Source: Thermohalobaculum sp039821125 | GTDB lineage: Bacteria > Pseudomonadota > Alphaproteobacteria > Rhodobacterales > Rhodobacteraceae | Direction of reading: 5' to 3' | Length of the DNA: 64,000 bases | Assembly: GCA_039821125.1 (NCBI GenBank) | Contig: JBCBOR010000008.1 | Location: 1-64,000, forward strand | Shown here: piece by piece, positions 42,657 to 50,539 of the stretch | Position numbering within the stretch: the stretch's first letter is position 1 | Layout: each line of letters begins with the position of its first letter | The notes under the pieces: generated by a model | The model's input: only the letters and a program-made list of their open reading frames with translations | Databases searched by the model: none | What the model was told of the DNA's origin: nothing | Made by a program: the position numbers and the translations under genes

Positions 42657-43640
42657 ATGACAGTCTCGATCAAGGCGGCCTTTGTCGGTCTCGCCGCGCT
42701 CGCTCTGGTAACGGCCGCCGAGGCCAAGGAGGAGATCATCTTCGGCATCTCGGCCACCCCGGGCTCGCTGCAGCAGCAAACAGCCGCCGAGTTCACCAAG
42801 CTGGCCAATGAGCGCCTCGGCGACAAGGCCGAGGTGAAGCTGTTCGACTCGAGCCAGCTCGGCAAGGACAAGGACCTGATGCAGAAGCTGAAGCTCGGCA
42901 CGGTCCACATCGCGCTGCCCTCGTCGATCATGTCCTCGATCTCGGACGAGTTCGCCGTGTTCGACATGCCGTTTCTTGTCGCGGACCGCGAACACGTGGG
43001 CCGGATCGAGGCCGAGATTTTCTGGCCGACCATCGCACCGACCGTCGAGGATGACGGCTATAAGGTGCTGGCGGTCTGGGAAAACGGCGTGCGCCATATC
43101 ACCAACAACACACGGCCCATCAAGACACCGGCCGATCTGGAAGGTGTGAAAATCCGCACTCCGAAATCGACCTGGCGGGTCAAGATGTTCCAGGCCTGGG
43201 GTGCGAACCCGACGCCGATGAGCTTCTCGGAGGTCTTTACAGGGCTGCAGACCGGTGTGATCGACGGGCAGGAGAACCCCTACACGAACATCAACTCGGC
43301 CAAGCTGAACGAGGTGCAGACCTATCTCTCGAAGACGGGCCACGTGTATTCGCCCGCCTACCCGACCATGGGCAAGGCGGTCTATGATGGTATGGACGCC
43401 GAGATCCGTCAGGTTCTGGAAGACACCGCGCGCGAAATGTCGGCCTGGGCTCGGGCCAAAGGCGTCGAGGCGGATGATGCCCTGCGCCAGAAGCTGGTCG
43501 ATGCAGGCATGACCTACAACGAGGCCGACCGCGCGGCTTTTGTCGAAGCCTCCAAACCGATCTATGACGCGTTCGCCGCCGAGGTCGACGGCGGTCAGGC
43601 GATGATCGACAAGGCGATCTCGCTGGCAGGCGGGTCCTGA
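42657..43640 (+). CDS. TRAP transporter substrate-binding protein DctP
   Basis: 327-residue periplasmic receptor of a tripartite ATP-independent transporter. A signal peptide with a short hydrophobic core (about residues 8-20, ending AEA) is followed by GISATPGSLQQQTAAEFTKL and the conserved MSFSEVFTGLQTGVIDGQENPYTNI segment, in which Arg in GVKIRTPKS normally binds the substrate carboxylate. It lies 13 bp after the pdxA-like gene and begins the operon with dctQ and dctM. Confidence 0.93.
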   Translation: MTVSIKAAFVGLAALALVTAAEAKEEIIFGISATPGSLQQQTAAEFTKLANERLGDKAEVKLFDSSQLGKDKDLMQKLKLGTVHIALPSSIMSSISDEFAVFDMPFLVADREHVGRIEAEIFWPTIAPTVEDDGYKVLAVWENGVRHITNNTRPIKTPADLEGVKIRTPKSTWRVKMFQAWGANPTPMSFSEVFTGLQTGVIDGQENPYTNINSAKLNEVQTYLSKTGHVYSPAYPTMGKAVYDGMDAEIRQVLEDTAREMSAWARAKGVEADDALRQKLVDAGMTYNEADRAAFVEASKPIYDAFAAEVDGGQAMIDKAISLAGGS

Positions 43641-43655
43641 ACGCCTTCGCGGCAA

Positions 43656-43676
43656 GGGTGCGTCACGGACGCACCC
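43656..43676. repeat. REP-like hairpin, third copy, between dctP and dctQ
   Basis: GGGTGCGTC (43656-43664), ACG, GACGCACCC (43668-43676): identical to the copy at 29977-29997 and also followed by TACG. It sits in the 49-bp gap between dctP and dctQ, where a hairpin can protect the receptor mRNA and keep its level above that of the membrane subunits. Confidence 0.75.
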
Positions 43677-43689
43677 TACGGCACCCGAG

Positions 43690-44241
43690 ATGACCAAAGT
43701 CTCAACTCTGCTCCAGCGTGTGCTGGAATGGATCACCATTGGCCTGCTGGTCTCGCTGGCAGGCGTGGTGATCTCGGCCGTCATCGCCCGCAAGGGGTTC
43801 AACGCGTCGTTCGTCTGGTATGACGAGGTCGCCTCGGTGCTGCTCGCGTGGATCACGTTCTACGGTGCAGCCTATGCGGCGCTGAGACGGCGACACCTCG
43901 GGTTCGAAGGGCTGCTCTACGCCTTGCCCTTGCGGATCCGGCTGGTGGTGTTCGCAGTCGCCGAACTGGTGGTGTACGGCGTTTTCGCCGTTCTTGGCTA
44001 TGCCGGATGGTTCGTCCTGCAGGTGTTCGGATCAGAGACACTCGTGTCGCTCGACTGGGTGCCGCTGTCCGTCACACAAGCGGTCGTGCCCATTGGCGCG
44101 GGTCTCTTCATCCTCGCTCAGATCCTGTCCACACCCGAAGCCCTGCGCCGCCTGATCGCGGGCGAGACCGCCGAAGCGCAGGAAATCGCCGAGGAGATCG
44201 AGAAGGCCGAGGCCGCGCAGACCGGACGGGGGCAAGCCTGA
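43690..44241 (+). CDS. TRAP transporter small permease DctQ
   Basis: 183-residue small membrane subunit with four hydrophobic segments (about residues 14-34, 48-66, 88-110 and 130-150). WYDEVASVLLAWITFYGAA and RRRHLGFEGLLYAL match the DctQ family. The C-terminal 30 residues are Ala/Glu-rich and cytoplasmic. The stop overlaps the dctM start by one base. It works with DctM and the receptor at 42657. Confidence 0.9.
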   Translation: MTKVSTLLQRVLEWITIGLLVSLAGVVISAVIARKGFNASFVWYDEVASVLLAWITFYGAAYAALRRRHLGFEGLLYALPLRIRLVVFAVAELVVYGVFAVLGYAGWFVLQVFGSETLVSLDWVPLSVTQAVVPIGAGLFILAQILSTPEALRRLIAGETAEAQEIAEEIEKAEAAQTGRGQA

Positions 44242-45524
44242 TGGAAGCGCTGATCCTAATCCTGCTGCTGGCCATCCTGATCTCGATCAACGTGCCGATC
44301 GCGGTGTCGATCGCCGCGGTTGCCCTGATCGGCATCTATGTCGACAAGGGGATTTTCGGGTTCTACGACGCCGCGCTGAAGATCTTTGACAGCGCCACGA
44401 ACTTCCCGCTGATCGCCATCCCGCTGTTCATCCTTGCGGGCGCGCTGATGAACACGGGCGGCATCTCGCGACGTCTGATCGATTTCACCTCCGCCCTGAT
44501 CGGGTTCATCCGCGGCGGGCTTGCGATGGTCAACGTGGGCGTCAGCCTGTTCTTTGCCGAGATCTCAGGCTCCGCCGTCGCCGATGTGGCGGCCATCGGG
44601 TCCGTCATCATTCCCGAGATGAAGCGCAAGAAGTACCGCCCGACCTTTGCCGCAGCGGTCACGTCGTCCTCCGCCAGCCTCGCCATCATCATCCCGCCAT
44701 CGATCCCGATGATCGTCTACGGCGCGCTGTCCGATACCTCGATCGTGCAGCTTTTCGTGGCCGGGATTATCCCGGGCCTGCTCGGCGGCTTTCTGATGCT
44801 TTGCCTCTGCTACTGGTTCGCGGTGCGGTACGATCTGCCGCGCGAGGCGGCGTTCTCCCTGCCCCGTCTTGGCCGGGCGTTCCTGGATGCCGGGCCTGCG
44901 CTGCTGCTTCCGGTGATCATCCTTGGCGGGATTTTCGGCGGCATCGTCACCGCGACCGAAGGCGCGGGGCTCGCCGTGGTCACCGCGCTCGCCATCGGCG
45001 GTCTCTGGTATCGTGAGATCCGCCTGACCGAGTTGCACAGTGCACTGCTGGAAGGCGTGACACAAACCGCTGCCGTCATGCTGCTGGTCGCGACATCAGG
45101 CATCCTTGGCCTCTACCTGACCGAGATCGAAATCCCTCAGCGCTTCGCGCAGTGGATCACCTCGGTTTCGAACGACCGGATCGTCGTCCTGATGATGCTG
45201 AATGTCATGCTCTTGATCCTGGGCATGGTGCTGCACGGCGCGGCGGCGATCATCCTGATCGTGCCCATCGTCATGCCATTGGTGCGCGAGCTTGGCATTG
45301 ACCCGGTGCAGTTCGGGATCATCCTGACCCTGAACATCGCAATCGGCCAGCAGACCCCGCCCGTTGCAAGCGTTCTGGCCACGGCCTGCTCCATCGCTCG
45401 GACAGATATCTGGGCGACGACCCGCACGAATGTGCCGTTCATCATCCTGCTCTTCGCGCTGTTGCTGGTGGTCACCTACATCCCGGTCGTGCCGTTGGGA
45501 CTGGTCGAATGGATCTACCGCTAG
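44241..45524 (+). CDS. TRAP transporter large permease DctM
   Basis: 427-residue polytopic membrane protein with about 12 helices. Motifs: LLLAILISINVPIAVSIAAV, PLIAIPLFILAGALMNTGGI, IIPPSIPMIVYGALSDTSI, GIFGGIVTATEGAGLAVV and QTPPVASVLATACSIA. These are typical of the sodium-driven DctM subunit. It is the last gene of the operon; no terminator hairpin with a T-run is seen before the convergent GGDEF gene 9 bp away. Confidence 0.94.
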   Translation: MEALILILLLAILISINVPIAVSIAAVALIGIYVDKGIFGFYDAALKIFDSATNFPLIAIPLFILAGALMNTGGISRRLIDFTSALIGFIRGGLAMVNVGVSLFFAEISGSAVADVAAIGSVIIPEMKRKKYRPTFAAAVTSSSASLAIIIPPSIPMIVYGALSDTSIVQLFVAGIIPGLLGGFLMLCLCYWFAVRYDLPREAAFSLPRLGRAFLDAGPALLLPVIILGGIFGGIVTATEGAGLAVVTALAIGGLWYREIRLTELHSALLEGVTQTAAVMLLVATSGILGLYLTEIEIPQRFAQWITSVSNDRIVVLMMLNVMLLILGMVLHGAAAIILIVPIVMPLVRELGIDPVQFGIILTLNIAIGQQTPPVASVLATACSIARTDIWATTRTNVPFIILLFALLLVVTYIPVVPLGLVEWIYR

Positions 45525-45533
45525 TGCCGGGCG

Positions 45534-47015
45534 CTATGCCGCGTCCTCGTCGTATTCGACAGTGTTGCGCAGGTCCCCCACACGGACGATCTGATTGCGG
45601 CCCGCATCTTTCGCGGCATAGAGCGCCTCGTCTCCTGCCCGCATCAGAGTGAGAACATCTGCGCCATCCTCGGGAAAGCTCGCAACGCCGATGGACGCGG
45701 TGATCCGGGGAAGATCTTGGCGCCCATATTTGACCGTGTGCCCCGCCAGCGCGGCCCGAAACGTTTCAGCCATATCCGCTGCAGCTTCCTGATCGGTATC
45801 AATGCAGAGGACAACGAACTCCTCGCCCCCGATACGGCAAGAATGTGCATTCTCGGTGAAATGGCTGGTCATCAACGCGCCGACTTCTCGGAGAGCGAGA
45901 TCGCCCGCATCGTGCCCGTACTGGTCATTGAACTTCTTGAAGTGATCAACATCGATCGAAAGTATCGATACTTTGGACTTTTGCTCACGGGCGCGTGCGA
46001 GTTGAGAGGACGCTGTCTCCAGGAACCAGCGCCGGTTCCACAGCGAGGTCAGAGGATCGCGCGTTGACTGATCCTGAAGCTCTTGACGGAGCTGGACATT
46101 GGCCATCGACAGGCTGATCTGTTCTGCACAAACCAGGGTCATCTCGCGTTTTTGTTCAAGGTACTCGCGCACATCTTCCCGACTTTCGCCCCACATGCCC
46201 ATCTCATGAAAGCAAAGATGCAGCAGGCCGATCGTCTCGCCATGCGCCATAATCGGCAGACATAGGCTGGGGGTCGTGCCGTCCATGTGATGGTCGCACG
46301 GGAACTCGATCTCCGACGCGCCAAAGCTGTAGTGGCGGCCGCGACGCAAACCCCAGCAACTGTCCGGCGCGATATTCTTCCGGGTCGGAGCGTCTTCGCC
46401 CCAGGATGCCGCAAGGTCCAGCGTATCGCGTGAGTTGGAATACACGTAGAGCGCCCCTGACGCGTCGGGGAAGATCCGGGTCATCGACGCTTCGATGACC
46501 TTGAGCAATTCGGGCAGGGATTTGGTCGAGTGGAGCCACTCGCTGGTCTGCGCAACCAGCCTCCGCTCTTTCTTGCGCAATTGCTGGACAGCGGTCGCAT
46601 GGCCGTTCTTAATCTCGAGTTCTTTTCGCGCTGTCACGTCCCGTTCGGTTTCCACGAAATGGGTATGCACACCGTTTTCATCGAAGACGGGGTTGATGCG
46701 CACCTCGAACCACATCTCGCGTCCGGACTTGGTGTACTGCAGAATCTCGGTCTGAAACTGCCGCCGCTCGCGCCGAGCCTGTTGGATGAGTTCAACTGTC
46801 TTGTCGCTGGTGTCAGCGCCACTCAACAGGACACAGGGCGGTTTCCCCTCGACCTCCTCGAACGAATATTCAGTCACCTTGCAAAACGCGTCATTCACCC
46901 AGAGTGCGTTCCCGTCGGTATCCGTAATGACAATCGCGTCTGCGCTAAACTTCGCTACGAGAGACGCATAGTAGATCTCGTCCTGATCTACGACACTAAA
47001 TACTTCATCACGCAT
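45534..47015 (-). CDS. PAS-GAF-GGDEF diguanylate cyclase
   Basis: 493-residue cytoplasmic signalling protein. A PAS domain with PAC motif lies at residues 10-140 (ITDTDGNALWVNDAFCKVTEY; VETERDVTARKE), a GAF-like domain follows at about 145-310 and the GGDEF domain fills the C-terminal third. The active-site motif CRIGGEEFVVL is canonical, so cyclic-di-GMP synthesis is expected; no RxxD inhibitory site precedes it. The ATG at 47015 is used; a TTG at 47045 is less likely. Confidence 0.9.
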   Translation of the reverse strand: MRDEVFSVVDQDEIYYASLVAKFSADAIVITDTDGNALWVNDAFCKVTEYSFEEVEGKPPCVLLSGADTSDKTVELIQQARRERRQFQTEILQYTKSGREMWFEVRINPVFDENGVHTHFVETERDVTARKELEIKNGHATAVQQLRKKERRLVAQTSEWLHSTKSLPELLKVIEASMTRIFPDASGALYVYSNSRDTLDLAASWGEDAPTRKNIAPDSCWGLRRGRHYSFGASEIEFPCDHHMDGTTPSLCLPIMAHGETIGLLHLCFHEMGMWGESREDVREYLEQKREMTLVCAEQISLSMANVQLRQELQDQSTRDPLTSLWNRRWFLETASSQLARAREQKSKVSILSIDVDHFKKFNDQYGHDAGDLALREVGALMTSHFTENAHSCRIGGEEFVVLCIDTDQEAAADMAETFRAALAGHTVKYGRQDLPRITASIGVASFPEDGADVLTLMRAGDEALYAAKDAGRNQIVRVGDLRNTVEYDEDAA

Positions 47016-47045
47016 CAATGAACCCCGCCCGTGCTCGGACAGCAA

Positions 47046-47363
47046 CGTGACACTCAGGTCTTAAAACAATGTTGAATTATTCAATCGATTTTTGGGCAAA
47101 TTCGAAACAGTTGATTTTTCCCAAACCACTCCCGACTCAGCGCAGAGCAAAGCCTTGCCGTCGCATTTTGGGTTGGTCCGACGGGCGGTCGCACGTCACT
47201 GTGCACAGGACTGTCCCACGGGAAAGGTCTGCTGTCGCTTTGGAGTGGTTGTACATTGACGCGCCAAGGACCCTGTGATCCAGTTTTTCTGCGTTAGCGG
47301 ACCAAAACGGACCACTGGCTTTGAAGGCGGGGCAGCCACCGCGAAAATCAGGGAGATCCACAC
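47046..47363. other. Intergenic region upstream of the amino-acid ABC transporter
   Basis: 318 bp between the divergent GGDEF gene and the substrate-binding-protein gene. A direct repeat CGGACCA-AAA-CGGACCA lies near 47298-47315. The first 90 bases are A/T-rich. No ORF, RNA gene or clear operator can be supported, though promoters for both genes must lie here. Confidence 0.3.
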
Positions 47364-48197
47364 ATGATGAAATCACTCAAGACGGCAATGACGGCCGTCA
47401 TCGCACTTGGTGTCAGCACGGGCGTGGCGACCGCCGCCTGCTCGAATGACGTTTGGAAAAAGGTCATGGAGCGCGGCAAGGTCGTGATCGGCGTGAAGGC
47501 CGACTACAAGCCGTGGGGTTTCCGCGACGAGAGCGGCAATCTTGTCGGCATGGAAATCGACATGGCAATGGACGTCGCGGCGAAGATGGGCGTCGAGGCC
47601 GAACTGGTCCCCGTCCAGTCGTCAAACCGCATGCAGTTCCTCGAGCAAGGCAAGGTCGACATGTTCATCGCGACCATGTCCGACCGGGCGGACCGGCGTG
47701 AGATTGTCGGGATTCCGGGGCCGAATTACTATACCTCGGGCACAAACATCATGTCGCCAAAAGCGCTGGGCTTCACCAAATGGGAGGACCTGAGCGGCAA
47801 GAAAGTCTGTGGCAAGCAGGGCGCGTTCTACAACAAGATCGTCGAGGAGCGGTACGACGTCGAGGTTGTCGCCTTCACCGGCAACGCCGAGGCGAAGCAA
47901 GCCCTGCGCGACAAGAAATGCGTTGCATGGGTCTATGATGACAGCTCGATCGGATCGGATCTTGCGTCCGGCAACTGGGACGAGTTCGAGATGCCCTTGG
48001 CGTCCGAGGATGACAACCCCTGGGGTCTGGCCGTGCCGCTGGCCGAGCAGTCCTGTGTCTTCGGCAACTTCATGTCGGGCGTCCAGTACAACTGGCACCG
48101 CGACGGCACGTTGATCGAACTGGAGGCCAAGTGGGGCATCAAGCCGACGGCTTATCTGCAGGAAAAAGCCGAGCGCTACAGCGACTGGATCAAATGA
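47364..48197 (+). CDS. Amino-acid ABC transporter substrate-binding protein
   Basis: 277-residue periplasmic receptor of the SBP_bac_3 family. A signal peptide (residues 1-24, ending ATAA) is followed by VVIGVKADYKPWGFRDESGN, GMEIDMAMDVAAKMGVE and FLEQGKVDMFIATMSD, the usual ligand-binding loops for polar amino acids. It probably works with the two permeases at 49704-51409 and the ATPase at 51524-52270, although a 1.5-kb insert with opposite-strand genes separates them. Confidence 0.92.
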   Translation: MMKSLKTAMTAVIALGVSTGVATAACSNDVWKKVMERGKVVIGVKADYKPWGFRDESGNLVGMEIDMAMDVAAKMGVEAELVPVQSSNRMQFLEQGKVDMFIATMSDRADRREIVGIPGPNYYTSGTNIMSPKALGFTKWEDLSGKKVCGKQGAFYNKIVEERYDVEVVAFTGNAEAKQALRDKKCVAWVYDDSSIGSDLASGNWDEFEMPLASEDDNPWGLAVPLAEQSCVFGNFMSGVQYNWHRDGTLIELEAKWGIKPTAYLQEKAERYSDWIK

Positions 48198-48262
48198 TCT
48201 GACACGGAATGAGGATCGGGTGGGCGAGACCTCACCCGATGCCTGAGTGCTCGGATCGGCCG

Positions 48263-48339
48263 GTTCCGGCACGTGTGCGGCACCTGCCCCGCAAACGTAT
48301 GGCACATGTCTTGCGCCCGAATGGCCAACGTGCGGATTG
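48263..48339 (+). repeat. 11-bp phased repeat array C, degenerate
   Basis: Seven 11-bp units can be laid out at 48263, 48274, 48285, 48296, 48307, 48318 and 48329. GC at positions 7-8 is kept in units 1-5 (usually followed by A at position 9), but only unit 4 (CGTATGGCACA) has the full GTATGGCA. As in arrays A and B, the last unit (CGTGCGGATTG) has A in place of C at position 8. The total length is again 77 bp. It is a probable decayed member of the same family, in the gap between the receptor gene and the bioY remnant. Confidence 0.5.
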
Positions 48340-48373
48340 CCGATCGACGGGTTTTCCGGGTCAGCAAGGCGCG

Positions 48374-48400
48374 CTTGCAGGTATTTTTGGCAAGATGAAG
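48374..48400. repeat. 27-bp perfect repeat, copy 1
   Basis: The 27 bases from CTTGCAGGTATTT to GCAAGATGAAG are identical to 51451-51477 in direct orientation. CTTGC at the start and GCAAG near the end can form a short stem. Both copies lie in gaps of the same amino-acid transporter cluster. Confidence 0.75.
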
Positions 48401-48427
48401 AGTGAGGGGCCCTGATCGCCGACAGGG

Positions 48428-49096
48428 TCACCAACGTCCACAAACGGTGCCGCCCGCGCCGAGGTGCCCGGCGCGAGGTCTTTGCAAGATGAGGGCTGTG
48501 CTGAGGCGCGGCTGTCGCCCGCCACGCGTCCAGAGCGCAGGCAGCAAAAGCGCCGCTGCGGCGAGCTTGATCGCGTCACCAAGGAGGAACGGCCAGAGAT
48601 CCCAGTCGAGAGTCTGCGCCCAACCGCTTGTGAACGGGTTCAGCCACAATAGCCCGGGCGTATAGATCAGCAGATTGCCAAGCCGCATAGCAGCCGCCAT
48701 CCAGGCGATGTTGCGATCCCAGCCCGCAGGGGCGCACGCGCCGAGGGCCAGGGCGGCGAGGGCATAACCCAGCGGACAGCCCCATGACACACCCGTCATG
48801 TACGCCGGGCCGTTCGTCTCCGCCTAGGACGATCCGAAGATGTCGAAGCCAAGCGCGCCCGCCGCCAGCTATGCCAGCACCCTGAGGGGCCCGGGCCGGG
48901 GACCATAGGCTGCCCCGATCGAGAGCACCGCGAACATGCCAAGCGTGATCGGAACCGGCGAGGGCCGGGCAGTCAGCCGCACCTTGGCCGAGATTGCCAG
49001 CACCAGCACGCCGGCGATGACCAGCGCAGTCTGCTTGACCAGATCCCCTGCCCGCTCGACCGGGTCGATGGCTTGCTGCAGCACCGTGTCTTTGAT
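48428..49096 (-). pseudogene. bioY: Biotin transporter BioY remnant with two in-frame stops
   Basis: The reading on the minus strand from about 49096 (IKDTVLQQAIDPVERA) matches BioY throughout: LVIAGVLVLAISAKVRL, PVPITLGMFAVLSIGAAYG, GALGFDIFGSS, ACAPAGWDRNIAWMAAAM and WPFLLGDAIKLAAAALLLPALW. It is one frame, interrupted by TAG codons at 48871-48869 and 48826-48824, and has no ATG at the expected start. BioY is the substrate-capture subunit of energy-coupling biotin uptake. It is therefore probably inactive here, and the sequence after LLPALW is read-through past the original end. Confidence 0.82.
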
Positions 49097-49166
49097 GGAT
49101 TTTCTCGCTCTGTCCGCGACAGGTGCGGGAGGCTTTGCAGGCGCAGCATCGGTGCGCGAGACGATA

Positions 49167-49595
49167 CTATGGGGCCCCCGACCGTGTGTAGCGGGTCTGC
49201 ATCCGGTAGTCCTTGCGAGGACCCACGACACGCCAGAACGACCACCAGAGATCGGCGCCCTGCGCCGTGAAGCGACCGGTGTACGCATCCGGCGGACAGA
49301 AGTGCCGTACACGGGCCATGGCCGCGCCGAGTGCGAGCCTGTGGAACGGCCGCCCATCGGCGAAGGCGATCTCGACGGTTGTGTCCGCATAGCGCCACAG
49401 CTGGGTTCGAGTCGCGTGGATCCGTGCACCGCCGGGGCCGGTCAACGTACCCTCCTCGATCTGCCGCAGCCCATCGTCGAGTGGACAAAACCGCGCCACA
49501 CCCGTCAGCGTCCACACGGTGCCATCGGCGTGCAGAATCCGCCGCCGAAGGGACCAGTGGCCGGCGAGATGGCGTTCGGTCCATGTCGTGATCAT
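49167..49595 (-). CDS. DUF6314 family protein
   Basis: 142-residue soluble protein: HLAGHWSLRRRILHADGTVW and GVARFCPLDDGLRQIEEGTLT near the N-terminus, a LWRYADTTVEIAFADGRPFH centre and FTAQGADLWWSFWRVVGPRKDY at the end. I recall this as the DUF6314 family, a beta-barrel (lipocalin-like) protein of alphaproteobacteria without known function. It starts at the ATG at 49595 and lies immediately upstream of the bioY remnant on the same strand, so the two probably formed a unit. Confidence 0.75.
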   Translation of the reverse strand: MITTWTERHLAGHWSLRRRILHADGTVWTLTGVARFCPLDDGLRQIEEGTLTGPGGARIHATRTQLWRYADTTVEIAFADGRPFHRLALGAAMARVRHFCPPDAYTGRFTAQGADLWWSFWRVVGPRKDYRMQTRYTRSGAP

Positions 49596-49703
49596 CCGGC
49601 CTCGCCTATCGCCGAGGCCGATGCCGCGCAAGCCTGCTGCACTGCAACGCTGGACAAGCCCGCACAATCACGGCACGGTTCCGGCCAGAGGCAGGGGATG
49701 GGC

Positions 49704-50450
49704 ATGGACGACTTCTTCCGCCAGCTCGCCGAGGACGCGCCGCGCTGGAACTTCATCTGGATGTATGACGAGCGTCAGCAGGGCAAGGTGCTGTCCGGTC
49801 TCTGGATGACGGTTCAGTTGAGCATCATGTGCTTGGCCTTTTCGGTCGTGATCGGGTTGGTCGGCGCCTGGATGCAGGGGGCCCGATCGGCTTGGGTCAA
49901 AGGGCTGGTCGCAGGCTACATCCAGTTCTTCCGCAACACGCCGCCGCTGGTACAGCTGCTGTTCTTCTACTTCGCGCTCGGGCAGTTCACTCCGGTTGTG
50001 ACCGGCGCGGATGGATGGACCGAGGAGCCGATCATCTCGAATGTCGGCTGGGCGGTGATCTCGCTCTCGTTCTTCGCGGGCGCCTTCAATGTCGAGATTT
50101 TCCGCGCCGGGATCGAGGCGGTGCCCGAAAGCACGCGGGAGGCGTCGGAGTCCTTGGGCTTCTCGCGCTTCCAGACCTACATCTACGTCGTGCTGCCGCT
50201 GGCCTTTCGGGTCTGCCTGCCGGCGCTGAACAACAACCTGGTCAATCTGGTCAAGACCACGACGCAGGCCTACGCGATCGCGGTACCGGAGCTGTTGTAT
50301 CATTCGGTCTCGATCTGGAATGACTATCCCAGCGCGCAGTACCCGACGATGCTGCTGGTCTTCGTGAGCTATATCGTGCTGGTCGGCATTCTGGTCTTCG
50401 GCATGGACAGATGGGAGCGGGCCATGAAGATCCCGGGGTATGGAACATGA
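49704..50450 (+). CDS. Amino-acid ABC transporter permease 1 (His/Glu/Gln type)
   Basis: 248-residue membrane subunit with about five helices. The motifs GYIQFFRNTPPLVQLLFFYFALG (two pieces), GAFNVEIFRAGIEAVPESTREASESLGFS (EAA loop contacting the ATPase) and PALNNNLVNLVKTTTQAYAI are characteristic of polar amino-acid permeases. An AGGGG element 6 bp before the ATG at 49704 supports this start; ATG at 49698 is an alternative. The stop overlaps a possible ATG of permease 2 at 50447. Confidence 0.92.
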   Translation: MDDFFRQLAEDAPRWNFIWMYDERQQGKVLSGLWMTVQLSIMCLAFSVVIGLVGAWMQGARSAWVKGLVAGYIQFFRNTPPLVQLLFFYFALGQFTPVVTGADGWTEEPIISNVGWAVISLSFFAGAFNVEIFRAGIEAVPESTREASESLGFSRFQTYIYVVLPLAFRVCLPALNNNLVNLVKTTTQAYAIAVPELLYHSVSIWNDYPSAQYPTMLLVFVSYIVLVGILVFGMDRWERAMKIPGYGT

Positions 50451-50452
50451 GG

Positions 50453-50536
50453 GGCAATTCCTTTCTCGCACCATCCCGACACGCCGCCCACCCGCCCACC
50501 CCGGCGCGTCGCTCCGGCGCTGCGAAAGGAATTGCC
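50453..50536 (+). repeat. Dispersed intercistronic hairpin with C-rich core, copy 2
   Basis: Stem GGCAATTCCTTTC (50453-50465) pairs with GAAAGGAATTGCC (50524-50536) over 13 bp, followed by a 2-base bulge and GCA/TGC. The 50-base core between them contains CCCACCCGCCCACCCC and GGCGCG, about 85% alike to copy 1 by eye, while the stem sequences are unrelated. The AAGGAA ribosome-binding site for the GTG start at 50540 is inside the right arm, so folding hides it. Confidence 0.75.
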
Positions 50537-50539
50537 GGC

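Noticed and set aside
48428..48799. Intact small membrane-protein gene
   Set aside because: It is the C-terminal part of BioY beyond two in-frame stop codons; its ATG corresponds to an internal residue.
50447..50539. Genuine N-terminal extension of permease 2
   Set aside because: The 31 added residues derive from the dispersed hairpin element, and a better ribosome-binding site serves the GTG at 50540. Not fully excluded because of the ATGA overlap with permease 1.
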